A stretch of 26,772 nucleotides of DNA from Prevotellaceae bacterium UBA1720 (GTDB taxonomy: Bacteria > Bacteroidota > Bacteroidia > Bacteroidales > Bacteroidaceae). Location: NCBI GenBank assembly GCA_002317475.1, contig DCIS01000076.1, positions 388 through 27,159 of the forward strand, given 5' to 3'. The translations under genes were made by a program, and so were the position numbers. Of the stretch, positions 8,501 through 15,959 are shown piece after piece (the stretch's first letter is position 1; the number at the start of each line of letters is the position of its first letter). The notes under the pieces were generated by a model. The model made no database searches. It had not been told where the DNA came from and saw only the letters and a program-made list of their open reading frames with translations.

Positions 8501-9927
8501 ACTACAACCCAGAGACCGTCTCTACTGATTATGATATGTGTGATCGTCTCTATTTCGACGAACTCACCTTCGAACGTGTGCTGGATATCATTGGACTGGA
8601 AGCTCCCAAGGGTGTGATTGTCAGCACTGGTGGTCAGATTCCCAACAATCTTGCCGTGAAACTTGATGCACAGAATGTACCTATCCTTGGTACAACGGCC
8701 AAGAGCATTGATAATGCAGAGGATCGTGATAAGTTCTCGGCCATGCTGGACCGTATTGGTGTGGATCAACCTCGTTGGAGTGCATTGACCAGCATGGAGG
8801 ATGTCAACGAATTCATCCAGGAAGTGGGCTTCCCCGTGCTCGTTCGTCCTTCGTATGTCCTTTCCGGTGCGGCGATGAATGTATGCTCTAATCAGGAGGA
8901 ACTGGAACGTTTCCTCTTGATGGCTGCCAATGTCAGCAAGAAGCATCCCGTGGTCATCAGCAAGTTCATGCAGGACACCAAGGAGGTGGAAATGGACGCT
9001 GTGGCTCGTGATGGTGAGATTATAGCCTATGCCATTAGTGAGCACATTGAGTTTGCAGGTGTGCATAGTGGTGATGCCACCATTCAGTTCCCTGCCCAGA
9101 AACTCTATGTTGAGACCGTTCGTCGTATCAAGAAGATCAGTACGCAGATTGCCAAAGAGCTGAATATCAGTGGTCCTTTCAATATCCAGTATCTGGCTCG
9201 TGATAACGAAATCAAGGTTATCGAGTGCAACCTTCGTGCAAGTCGTTCGTTCCCCTTTGTCAGCAAGGTGCTCAAGATCAATCTCATTGAGCTGGCTACG
9301 AAGGTGATGCTTGGCCTGCCTGTTGAGAAGCCCAGCAAGTCGTTCTTTGATTTCGACTATGTCGGTATCAAGGCTAGTCAGTTCAGTTTCAACCGTTTGC
9401 AGAAGGCTGACCCTGTCTTGGGTGTTGATATGTCTTCCACTGGTGAGGTGGGATGTCTGGGTGATGATACCAACTGTGCCCTGCTCAAGTCTATGCTCTC
9501 TGTCGGTCATCGTATTCCCGAGAAGACCGTTCTTCTGAGCACTGGTACTACCAAGCAGAAGGTGGCCATGCTCGATGCTGCCCGTATATTGAAGGATAAT
9601 GGCTATGAACTCTATGCTACAGGTGGTACTAGTCGTTTCCTTGCCGACAATGGGGTAGAGAACACCCTCGTCTACTGGCCCAGCGAGGAAGGTCAACATC
9701 CTCAGGCTCTTGACCTCCTGCATGACCATAAGATTGATATGGTGGTCAACATCCCCAAGGACCTCACTGCTGGCGAGCTCACCAATGGTTACAAGATTCG
9801 CCGTGCCGCTGTTGATCTCAACGTGCCCCTTATCACCAACGCCCGTTTGGCTTCTTCCTTCATCCGTGCCTTCTGTAGCATCAAACCGGAGGATCTTGCT
9901 ATCAAGAGTTGGGAGGAATACAAGTAA
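5530..9927 (+). CDS. carAB: Single-chain carbamoyl-phosphate synthetase (fused CarA-CarB)
   Basis: The 1465-residue protein joins both subunits in one frame. Residues 1-378 are CarA: a small-subunit N-domain and a class I glutaminase with the complete triad C271 (GICMG), H355 and E357 (QFHPEA). A linker of about 18 residues leads to CarB from about 397. The first ATP-grasp half forms carboxyphosphate, a middle oligomerisation part follows, the second ATP-grasp half starts about 950, and the regulatory MGS-like domain occupies about 1333-1460. The enzyme makes carbamoyl phosphate from glutamine, bicarbonate and 2 ATP for arginine and pyrimidine synthesis. The wording of CarB (IGSSVEFDW, GGQIPNNLA, RPSYVLSGAAMNV, WPSEEGQHP) resembles eukaryotic CPS1/CPSII more than the E. 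coli protein. It appears monocistronic. Confidence 0.96.
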   Translation: MSKKVILRLSDGTEFCGTSFGFEKPVAGEVVFNTAMMGYPESLTDPSYAGQMMALTYPLVGNYGVPDFTIEKNGLATFMESDKIYASAIIVSDYSEEFSHWNGKESLSDWLKREHVPGITGIDTRQLTKVLREHGVMMGQILFEDMEIPDAQYEGINFVAQVSCKEVINYKPTTTPINKRVVLVDCGVKHNIIRSLLTRGVEVIRVPWDYDFTTLDKDGVLGFDGLFLANGPGDPDTCVAAVENIRKFMAGEEARVREQGLSVIRPIMGICMGNQLLSKAAGATIYKLKYGHRSHNQPVQMVGTNKCFVTTQNHGYAVDGATLSADWTPLFVNMNDGSNEGVRHKVYPWFSAQFHPEACAGPVDTYFLFDEFVRVLLDPSAAILQEEKAVASTKSDVKKVLLLGSGALKIGEAGEFDYSGSQALKALKEEGIETVLINPNIATVQTSEGVADHIYFLPVTPYFVERVIEKERPQGILLAFGGQTALNCGVALYQNKILEKYDVKVLGTPVQAIIDTEDRELFVQKLDEIDVKTIKSHACEDIDSARQAAKELGYPVIIRAAYALGGLGSGFCDNEEELNKIAEKAFSFSPQVLVEKSLKGWKEIEYEVVRDRFDNCITVCNMENFDPLGIHTGESIVVAPSQTLTNSEYHKLRALSIKIIRHIGIVGECNVQYAFDPESEDYRVIEVNARLSRSSALASKATGYPLAFVAAKLGLGYGLFDLKNSVTKTTTAFFEPALDYVVCKIPRWDLGKFRGVDRELGSSMKSVGEVMAIGRNFEEAIQKGLRMIGQGMHGFVGNKELTIDDLESALKAPTDKRIFLIEKAFFADYTVQQIHELTKIDNWFLQKLRHIYHINQQMRITNIKHVDMELLREAKVYGFTDFQIARALGMEKEVDIEDGMLMVRQKRIEAGIVPYVKQIDTLAAEYPAQTNYLYLTYSAVAHDIDFQHDDRSIVVLGSGAYRIGSSVEFDWCGVQALNTIRKEGYRSVMINYNPETVSTDYDMCDRLYFDELTFERVLDIIGLEAPKGVIVSTGGQIPNNLAVKLDAQNVPILGTTAKSIDNAEDRDKFSAMLDRIGVDQPRWSALTSMEDVNEFIQEVGFPVLVRPSYVLSGAAMNVCSNQEELERFLLMAANVSKKHPVVISKFMQDTKEVEMDAVARDGEIIAYAISEHIEFAGVHSGDATIQFPAQKLYVETVRRIKKISTQIAKELNISGPFNIQYLARDNEIKVIECNLRASRSFPFVSKVLKINLIELATKVMLGLPVEKPSKSFFDFDYVGIKASQFSFNRLQKADPVLGVDMSSTGEVGCLGDDTNCALLKSMLSVGHRIPEKTVLLSTGTTKQKVAMLDAARILKDNGYELYATGGTSRFLADNGVENTLVYWPSEEGQHPQALDLLHDHKIDMVVNIPKDLTAGELTNGYKIRRAAVDLNVPLITNARLASSFIRAFCSIKPEDLAIKSWEEYK

Positions 9928-9934
9928 GAGTAAG

Positions 9935-10044
9935 ACACCGTACAACCCACGTACAACCTACGTACAAACACCGTACAAACACCGTATGAATACGTACACT
10001 ATACGTAGGCTGTACGGTGTTTGTACGTATAAAGTACGGTATTT
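9935..10044. repeat. 11-bp-periodic, mirror-symmetric repeat array after carAB
   Basis: Ten consecutive 11-base units fill the interval with a CGTAC/GTACG core. Units 1-4 have the form NNNNCGTACAA (ACACCGTACAA, CCCACGTACAA, CCTACGTACAA, ACACCGTACAA), the fifth is degenerate, and the later units run in the opposite sense (GTACGGTGTTT, GTACGTATAAA). A perfect 19-bp inverted repeat links 9959-9977 with 10011-10029. A T-run follows at 10042-10047, so the right half could also end carAB transcription. Function unknown. Confidence 0.8.
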
Positions 10045-10111
10045 TTTGGGGACAACAGGCTCGTGAGTATTTGCCATTTTCACCCCTAAATTGTTTGTTT
10101 TTTCGGTTAAC

Positions 10112-10143
10112 CTTGGTATATACAATTTTTTGGTGTATCTTTG
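10112..10143 (+). promoter_or_regulatory. Promoter of the SLC13 permease gene
   Basis: TATCTTTG (10136-10143) is a good -7 core, with CTTG (10112-10115) 20 bases upstream as a weaker -33 box. The start codon follows at 10196. The rest of the 268-base gap after carAB, outside this promoter and the repeat array, shows nothing recognisable. Confidence 0.6.
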
Positions 10144-10195
10144 TAGTTCACAAATGATGATGGCGGGGTGTTCCTGTCAGAATAACGGTTGAACT

Positions 10196-11752
10196 ATGAC
10201 ATTCTCTATTGTATATGTATTGGCGTGCCTGACGTTTATGATCATAGCCCTCGTCAGGGACAGGATCAAACCTGGACTGGTGCTTTTCAGCGTCGTGGTA
10301 CTGATGCTCTGTGCAGGAATCCTTACGCCCAAGCAGTGTTTGGAGGGTTTTTCCAACAAGGGTATGATCACCGTTGGCCTGCTGTTTCTGGTCAGCGAGG
10401 GTGTACGTCGCAGTGGTGTGCTTGAACGCTTGATATTCAACCTCTTGCCGCACAACAAACCCACTATGATCAAAGCAAAATGGCGTATGCTTCCAGTGGT
10501 TTCCTTCATCTCGGCTTTTCTGAACAATACCCCCGTGGTGGTGATATTTGCACCGATGATCAAGAACTGGTGCCGCAAGATGCACCTCAGTCCCACCAAA
10601 TTCCTCATTCCCCTGAGCTATGCTACTATCTTCGGTGGTATGTGTACCCTTATTGGTACCAGTACCAACCTGGTGGTGGATGGCTTGATACAGGAGACAG
10701 GACGTGAAGGTATGTCTATGTTCGAGTTGGGTAAGGTGGGTGTGATCATTGCCCTTGTGGGCTTGCTTTACCTAATCTTCATCAGTCACTATCTTTTGCC
10801 GGAAAGTCGTGATACTGAGATAGATATGGAAGGTGCTCCACAAGGAGTAAAGTTTGTGGAGGTAGTGCTTCGTAGCCGTTTTCCAGGTATAGGTAATACC
10901 TTGCGCGAGTTTGACTTCTTCCGTCATTATGGAGGGAATGTACATTGTATTCGTCGTGGTGGCGAGATGTTGACGGGTGACTGGATGAATCTGCCCCTCC
11001 AAAACCATGATACGCTAATCATTGAAACTGACGACAAGTTTGTCAAGGCATGGGGCGAGAGTTCGGTCTTCCTCATCTCCAGTCACGACCAGAGTGGTGA
11101 TATGCTGGGTAAGAAAAAGCGTTGGTTTGCCTTCTTCCTGCTGTTTTTCATGGTTGTAGGTGCAACCGTTGGCGAGTTGCCCATGGTAAAGGAGGCCGTT
11201 CCTGGATTTAAGTTCGACATGTTCTTCTTCGTCTGCATTACCACGGTCATCATGGCCTGGACCAAGATGTTTAATGCCAAGAAATACAGTAAGTTCGTGT
11301 CATGGGATGTGCTTGTCACCATCGCATGTGCCTTTGCAATCAGCAAGGGTATGCAGGAGTCTGGATTTGCAGACTATATAGCCTCTTTTATCATCGAGGC
11401 ATCACGTACTGTCGGTAAAGCCAATGGTGGCATTTATGCCATGATGGCTATCCTCTTTATCATCACGAACATCTTCACGGAGTTGATTACCAACAACGCT
11501 GCTGCAGCCCTCTCTTTCCCCTTGGCGCTGAGTATGTCTAATGAGTTGGGCTGCGACCCCATGCCCTTCTTTATCTGTATCTGTATTGCTGCATCTGCTG
11601 CTTTTTCCACACCTATCGGATATCAGACTAACCTCTTGGTGCAAGGAGTGGGTGGGTATAAGTTCACCGATTACGTGAAGGTAGGATTGCCCCTCAACAT
11701 CATTGTATTCCTGCTCAGTGTCTTCTTGATTCCGCATATATGGCACTTTTAA
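10196..11752 (+). CDS. SLC13/DASS-type permease, probable sulfate importer
   Basis: This 518-residue membrane protein has two hydrophobic halves separated by a soluble segment (about 216-285: VVLRSRFPGIGNTLREFDF) that looks like a single RCK_C (TrkA-C) domain. Each half carries the family's paired Asn-containing substrate/sodium sites: LNNTPVVV (109-116) with GTSTNLVV (154-161), and ITNNAAAA (431-438) with IGYQTNLLV (474-482). SLC13-like carriers move sulfate, phosphate or dicarboxylates with sodium. Its place directly before cysC-cysD-cysN argues for sulfate. It has its own promoter, as does cysC 69 bases downstream. Many relatives carry two RCK_C domains; this one has one. The substrate is inferred from context only. 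Confidence 0.84.
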   Translation: MTFSIVYVLACLTFMIIALVRDRIKPGLVLFSVVVLMLCAGILTPKQCLEGFSNKGMITVGLLFLVSEGVRRSGVLERLIFNLLPHNKPTMIKAKWRMLPVVSFISAFLNNTPVVVIFAPMIKNWCRKMHLSPTKFLIPLSYATIFGGMCTLIGTSTNLVVDGLIQETGREGMSMFELGKVGVIIALVGLLYLIFISHYLLPESRDTEIDMEGAPQGVKFVEVVLRSRFPGIGNTLREFDFFRHYGGNVHCIRRGGEMLTGDWMNLPLQNHDTLIIETDDKFVKAWGESSVFLISSHDQSGDMLGKKKRWFAFFLLFFMVVGATVGELPMVKEAVPGFKFDMFFFVCITTVIMAWTKMFNAKKYSKFVSWDVLVTIACAFAISKGMQESGFADYIASFIIEASRTVGKANGGIYAMMAILFIITNIFTELITNNAAAALSFPLALSMSNELGCDPMPFFICICIAASAAFSTPIGYQTNLLVQGVGGYKFTDYVKVGLPLNIIVFLLSVFLIPHIWHF

Positions 11753-11786
11753 CTCTCTGTTTTTTCATCATGTGAGAATAATTGTT

Positions 11787-11794
11787 TAACTTTG
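11787..11794 (+). promoter_or_regulatory. Promoter core before cysC
   Basis: TAACTTTG matches the Bacteroidetes -7 box, 27 bases before the cysC ATG. The -33 box is poor (only a T-run around 11759-11766). Confidence 0.6.
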
Positions 11795-11821
11795 CATTGA
11801 ATTAAATAAGGTAAAGAGTGT

Positions 11822-12418
11822 ATGGAGAATATCTATCCCATCTATGATCAAATGATGACACGTGAGGACAAGGAGACACTCCTGGGCCAGCGGGGCGTGA
11901 TGGTGTGGTTTACCGGACTGAGTGGTAGCGGCAAAAGCACCGTGGCCATGGGTGTGGAGCGCGAGCTGCATCGTCGAGGCATCCTCTGTCGTATTCTGGA
12001 TGGTGACAATATCCGGGCAGGCATCAATAACAATTTGGGATTCAGTGATGAAGATCGCCGTGAGAATATACGTCGTATTGCCGAAATTGGTAAACTGTTT
12101 GTGCAAACCGGCATCGTAACTTTGGCATGCTTTGTCAGTCCTACCAATGAAATACGCCAGATGGCGAAGGAGATAATTGGCGAAGAGGATTTCAAGGAAG
12201 TATTCGTCAGCACACCCATAGAGGAATGTGAGCGTCGTGATGTCAAGGGCTTATATGCCCGAGCACGTAGGGGAGAGGTGAAGAACTTTACCGGCATCAG
12301 TGCACCCTTCGAGGCTCCTGAGCATCCCGATCTCAGCATTGACACCAGTCAACTCTCGCTTGAAGAGAGTGTCAATGAGGTGCTTCGCCTCGTCCTTCCC
12401 ACTATTAGACAATCGTAA
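11822..12418 (+). CDS. cysC: Adenylylsulfate (APS) kinase
   Basis: The 198-residue protein has the APS kinase plan: Walker A GLSGSGKST (32-40), the DGDNIR motif (60-65) contacting APS, the conserved serine in FVSPTNEIR (S106) and the GEVKNFTGISAPFE lid region (151-164). It phosphorylates APS with ATP to give PAPS, the universal sulfonate donor. It is first in a cysC-cysD-cysN-sulfotransferase series in which all genes point the same way. Because no PAPS or APS reductase or sulfite reductase is encoded here, the PAPS is more likely used by the sulfotransferase downstream than for cysteine synthesis. Identification is firm. Confidence 0.95.
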   Translation: MENIYPIYDQMMTREDKETLLGQRGVMVWFTGLSGSGKSTVAMGVERELHRRGILCRILDGDNIRAGINNNLGFSDEDRRENIRRIAEIGKLFVQTGIVTLACFVSPTNEIRQMAKEIIGEEDFKEVFVSTPIEECERRDVKGLYARARRGEVKNFTGISAPFEAPEHPDLSIDTSQLSLEESVNEVLRLVLPTIRQS

Positions 12419-12456
12419 TATTAACACTCCTTTCCCTCAAAAAAACATTCTGTATA

Positions 12457-13362
12457 ATGGAATATAATCTTTCACATCTTCAGGAACTTGAGGCAGAGAG
12501 CATACACATCATTCGTGAAGTGGCTGCCGAGTTTGAGAATCCCGTGATGCTCTACAGCATCGGTAAGGATAGCAGTGTGATGGTGCGTCTGGCTGAGAAA
12601 GCCTTTGCACCAGGTAAGGTGCCTTTCCCCTTGATGCACATTGATAGCAAGTGGAAATTCAAGGAGATGATCGAGTTTCGTGACAAATATGCCAAGGAGC
12701 ATGGATGGAACCTCATCGTAGAGAGTAACATGGAGGCTTTCAATGCAGGTGTGGGACCATTTACTCATGGCAGCAAGGTGCATACCGACCTGATGAAGAC
12801 CAAGGCGCTGCTTGATGCCTTGAATAAATACAAGTTTGATGCTGCCTTTGGTGGTGCCAGACGTGACGAGGAGAAGAGTCGTGCCAAGGAGCGTATATTC
12901 TCATTCCGTGACCAGTTCAACCAATGGGATCCCAAAAACCAGCGTCCTGAGTTGTGGGATATCTACAACAGTCGTGTTCACAAAGGTGAGAGTATCCGTG
13001 TCTTCCCCCTGAGCAACTGGACCGAACTGGACATCTGGCAATACATCCGTCTGGAGAATATACCCATCGTACCTCTCTACTACGCCAAGGAGCGTCCCTG
13101 TGTAGAGATTGACGGCAATCTGATCATGGCCGACGATGATCGTCTGCCAGAGAATCTTGTCCCTCTCATTAAGCCCAGGATGGTACGCTTCCGTACCCTA
13201 GGATGCTGGCCTTTGACTGGTGCTATAGAAAGTAATGCTACTACTATCGAAGAAATCGTGGAGGAAATGATGACCACCACCAAGAGTGAGCGTACTACGC
13301 GCGTCATCGACTTTGATCAGGAGGCCAGTATGGAGCAGAAGAAGCGTGAGGGATATTTTTAG
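12457..13362 (+). CDS. cysD: Sulfate adenylyltransferase small subunit
   Basis: At 301 residues this is the standard length for CysD. The PP-loop ATP-pyrophosphatase motif is seen in YSIGKDSSVM (33-42), followed by MHIDSKWKF and the GGARRDEEKSRAKER segment typical of CysD. The C-terminus (RTTRVIDFDQEASMEQKKREGYF) is the usual family end that contacts CysN. With CysN it makes APS from sulfate and ATP. The gene follows cysC after 38 bases and precedes cysN by 23 bases. Confidence 0.97.
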   Translation: MEYNLSHLQELEAESIHIIREVAAEFENPVMLYSIGKDSSVMVRLAEKAFAPGKVPFPLMHIDSKWKFKEMIEFRDKYAKEHGWNLIVESNMEAFNAGVGPFTHGSKVHTDLMKTKALLDALNKYKFDAAFGGARRDEEKSRAKERIFSFRDQFNQWDPKNQRPELWDIYNSRVHKGESIRVFPLSNWTELDIWQYIRLENIPIVPLYYAKERPCVEIDGNLIMADDDRLPENLVPLIKPRMVRFRTLGCWPLTGAIESNATTIEEIVEEMMTTTKSERTTRVIDFDQEASMEQKKREGYF

Positions 13363-13385
13363 TTGAGAGCAGTAAATTGATAATT

Positions 13386-14816
13386 ATGCAAGATCGCACT
13401 ATAGATATCAAGGCATATTTGGATGCCGATGAAAAGAAGGATTTGTTACGTCTGCTGACCGCAGGTTCAGTGGATGATGGCAAATCGACCCTGATAGGTT
13501 GTTTGCTGTATCATAGCAAGAAGTTGTACGAGGACCAGTTACAGGCTTTGGAGCGTGACTCCAAGCGCGTGGGCAATGCTGGTGAGCATATTGACTATGC
13601 TCTCTTGCTCGATGGTCTGAAGGCGGAACGTGAGGAAGGCATCACCATTGATGTGGCCTATCGCTACTTCAGTACCAATCAGCGTAAGTTTATCATTGCT
13701 GACACTCCGGGCCATGAGCAGTATACACGCAACATGATCACAGGTGGGTCTACAGCTAATCTGGCCATTATCCTAGTGGATTGCCGTACGGGTGTCATCA
13801 CCCAGACGCGTCGTCACACCTTTCTGGTCAGTCTGCTTGGTATCAAGCATATTGTGTTGGCTGTCAACAAGATGGACCTTATTGATTTTGATAAGGCTAC
13901 CTTCGATCGTATCACTGATGAGTACCTTGAGCTGGCACATCAGTTGGGTATTGAGGATGTCACTTGCTTCCCCCTTTCGGCACTCGATGGCGACAATGTG
14001 GTGGAGAAGAGCCAACGTACTCCATGGTATGAGGGACCTGCCTTGCTGGACTATCTGGAGACAGTGCCCATCCATCGTGACCGCAACATGGACGACTTCC
14101 GCTACCCTGTGCAGTATGTCCTCCGTCCCAACCTCGATTTCCGTGGTTTCTGTGGCAAGATAGCCAGCGGCAGCATACGGAAAGGTGACGAGGTGATGGC
14201 TCTGCCTAGTATGAAGAAGAGCCACGTGAAGAGTATCGTCACTTACGAGGGAGAACTTGATGAGGCATTCTGCCCACAATGTGTAACCATTACCCTGGAA
14301 GACGAGATTGATATCAGTCGTGGCGAGATGATTGTGCGACCTGACAATGTACCTTGCATAAGTCGCCATTTTGAAACGATGCTGGTGTGGATGGACGAGC
14401 AGCCCATGGATCGCTCGAAGCAATTCTTCCTGAAACATAACACCAACACTGCACGAGCCACTATTGACAAGGTGCTCTACCAGGTGGATGTAAACACCCT
14501 GGAACAGCGAGAAACCGATGCTTTCTGCCTCAACGAGATTGGCAAGGTACAGATAACCACTGCCAAGACACTCTTTTTCGACCCTTACAAGGACAACAAG
14601 GCTACGGGTGCTTTCATCCTCATCGACCCTATTACCAACAACACCTCGGCTGTGGGCATGATTGTCTCACAACTCCAGATGCAGGATATCAACCAGATGG
14701 ATATTCCTACGCTCAACCTTGTGAAGTTGGGTATCCCATCTGAGCACTACGAATCTATTGACTTGGCTGTTAGGGAGTTAGGGCGTCAAGGATTGGAAAT
14801 AAAGGTGATAAAGTAA
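13386..14816 (+). CDS. cysN: Sulfate adenylyltransferase large subunit, GTPase
   Basis: The ATG at 13386 gives 476 residues; a TTG nine bases earlier is in frame but less likely. The GTPase core shows GSVDDGKST (27-35), the switch region GITIDVAYRYF, DTPGHEQYTRNM and NKMDL, followed by EF-Tu-like beta-barrel domains. GTP hydrolysis drives APS formation by CysD. There is no fused APS kinase domain, consistent with a separate cysC. Its TAA stop overlaps the ATG of the sulfotransferase by one base (TAATG), which suggests translational coupling and a shared purpose. Confidence 0.97.
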   Translation: MQDRTIDIKAYLDADEKKDLLRLLTAGSVDDGKSTLIGCLLYHSKKLYEDQLQALERDSKRVGNAGEHIDYALLLDGLKAEREEGITIDVAYRYFSTNQRKFIIADTPGHEQYTRNMITGGSTANLAIILVDCRTGVITQTRRHTFLVSLLGIKHIVLAVNKMDLIDFDKATFDRITDEYLELAHQLGIEDVTCFPLSALDGDNVVEKSQRTPWYEGPALLDYLETVPIHRDRNMDDFRYPVQYVLRPNLDFRGFCGKIASGSIRKGDEVMALPSMKKSHVKSIVTYEGELDEAFCPQCVTITLEDEIDISRGEMIVRPDNVPCISRHFETMLVWMDEQPMDRSKQFFLKHNTNTARATIDKVLYQVDVNTLEQRETDAFCLNEIGKVQITTAKTLFFDPYKDNKATGAFILIDPITNNTSAVGMIVSQLQMQDINQMDIPTLNLVKLGIPSEHYESIDLAVRELGRQGLEIKVIK

Positions 14817-15937
14817 TGGGACTGATAGAATTTAGCAAACTGCCCGTCAATACCCTTGTGGGTGCAGACTGGCGTACATTCAAGCGTGTCACCGAGGGTC
14901 AGCATATCTCTGCAGACAAACGTACGAAATACCATCTGACAAAGGCTATTTGTCGTTTGCTAAGCGTAATGACACCAATCCAGAATCGTCGTTATCGCAA
15001 GCAACTGGCTGACAAACCTCTGCGTCATGACCCAGTCTTTATTCTCGGTCATTGGCGAAGTGGCACTACCTTCGTGCACAATGTCCTGGCTCAGGATACC
15101 CATTTTGGCTACACCACGACATATCAGACGGTGTTCCCTCACTATCTGATGGCTATGCAGTGGCTTTTCAAGCCTATCTTCAGTCGTATCATGCCTAATA
15201 AGCGCCCTACGGACAACATGGAGTTGAATGTCAACCAACCACAGGAGGAGGAGTTGGCCCTGCAGAATATGTTTCCCTATTCTTATTACAACTTCTGGGT
15301 TTTTCCGGAGAAGATGCAGGAATATTGTGATCGTTTCCTTACAATCAAGGATGCTCGTCCTGATGAACTGGAGGAGTTTAAGGAGCAGTTTATGAAACTA
15401 GTCAAACTTTCTCTCTGGAATACTTGTCCCGACCATCCAGATGCGCAGTATCTTAGCAAGAATCCCCCACATACGGGACGTATCAAGACGCTTCTTGAGA
15501 TGTTTCCCAATGCGAAATTCATCTACCTGATGCGCAATCCTTATACCGTGTTCGAGAGCACGCGTAGCTTCTTCTCCAATACCATACAGCCCCTGCAATT
15601 CCATCACATCACAGACGAGCAGATGGAGCAAAATATACTGCGTAACTACGTAGAACTCTACGATGCCTACGAGGAGCAGAAGCAACTCATCCCGGAGGGT
15701 AATCTGTTGGAAATCAAGTTTGAAGATATTGAGACTGATGCTTTTTCGCAGACAGAGCGTATCTACCGTGAACTCAACATCCCTGGGTGGGAGGAGGCTA
15801 AACCTGCCATTGAACGCTATTTGGACAAGAAAAAGGGCTATAAGAAAAACAAATACGAGTACAATCCTCGCACCATTCAGCTTGTTAATCAGCACTGGAG
15901 TCGCATGCTCCGCGAATGGGACTACGATGTGTTGTAG
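14816..15937 (+). CDS. PAPS-dependent sulfotransferase (Sulfotransfer_3 type), candidate small-molecule or steroid sulfotransferase
   Basis: The 373-residue protein carries both PAPS-binding elements: the 5'-phosphosulfate loop FILGHWRSGTTFVHN (75-89) and the 3'-phosphate motif YLMRNPYTVFESTRSF (237-252). These enzymes move the sulfonate from PAPS to a hydroxyl group. The gene overlaps the cysN stop by one base, so PAPS supply and use are made together. From memory, the order SLC13-cysC-cysD-cysN-sulfotransferase matches Bacteroides thetaiotaomicron BT_0412-BT_0416, where the last gene has been linked to sulfonation of cholesterol and related steroids. No signal peptide is visible, so the enzyme is cytoplasmic. 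Cell-surface lipid or polysaccharide acceptors remain possible. Confidence 0.88.
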   Translation: MGLIEFSKLPVNTLVGADWRTFKRVTEGQHISADKRTKYHLTKAICRLLSVMTPIQNRRYRKQLADKPLRHDPVFILGHWRSGTTFVHNVLAQDTHFGYTTTYQTVFPHYLMAMQWLFKPIFSRIMPNKRPTDNMELNVNQPQEEELALQNMFPYSYYNFWVFPEKMQEYCDRFLTIKDARPDELEEFKEQFMKLVKLSLWNTCPDHPDAQYLSKNPPHTGRIKTLLEMFPNAKFIYLMRNPYTVFESTRSFFSNTIQPLQFHHITDEQMEQNILRNYVELYDAYEEQKQLIPEGNLLEIKFEDIETDAFSQTERIYRELNIPGWEEAKPAIERYLDKKKGYKKNKYEYNPRTIQLVNQHWSRMLREWDYDVL

Positions 15938-15956
15938 GTCCTGGTTTTCCTAGGAC
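15938..15956. terminator. Short hairpin between two convergent genes
   Basis: GTCCTGG and CCTAGGAC pair around a TTTT loop with one bulged T, filling the 22-base gap between the convergent sulfotransferase and SDR stop codons. It is weak for a terminator but is the only candidate there. Confidence 0.4.
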
Positions 15957-15959
15957 ATT

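Noticed and set aside
7813..9945. A 710-codon open frame on the minus strand opposite carB
   Set aside because: It lies entirely antisense to the conserved CarB region, has a composition expected from reverse-reading a codon-biased gene, and shows no recognisable domain.
9935..10044. CRISPR array
   Set aside because: Units are 11 bases, continuous and without spacers, and no cas genes are present.
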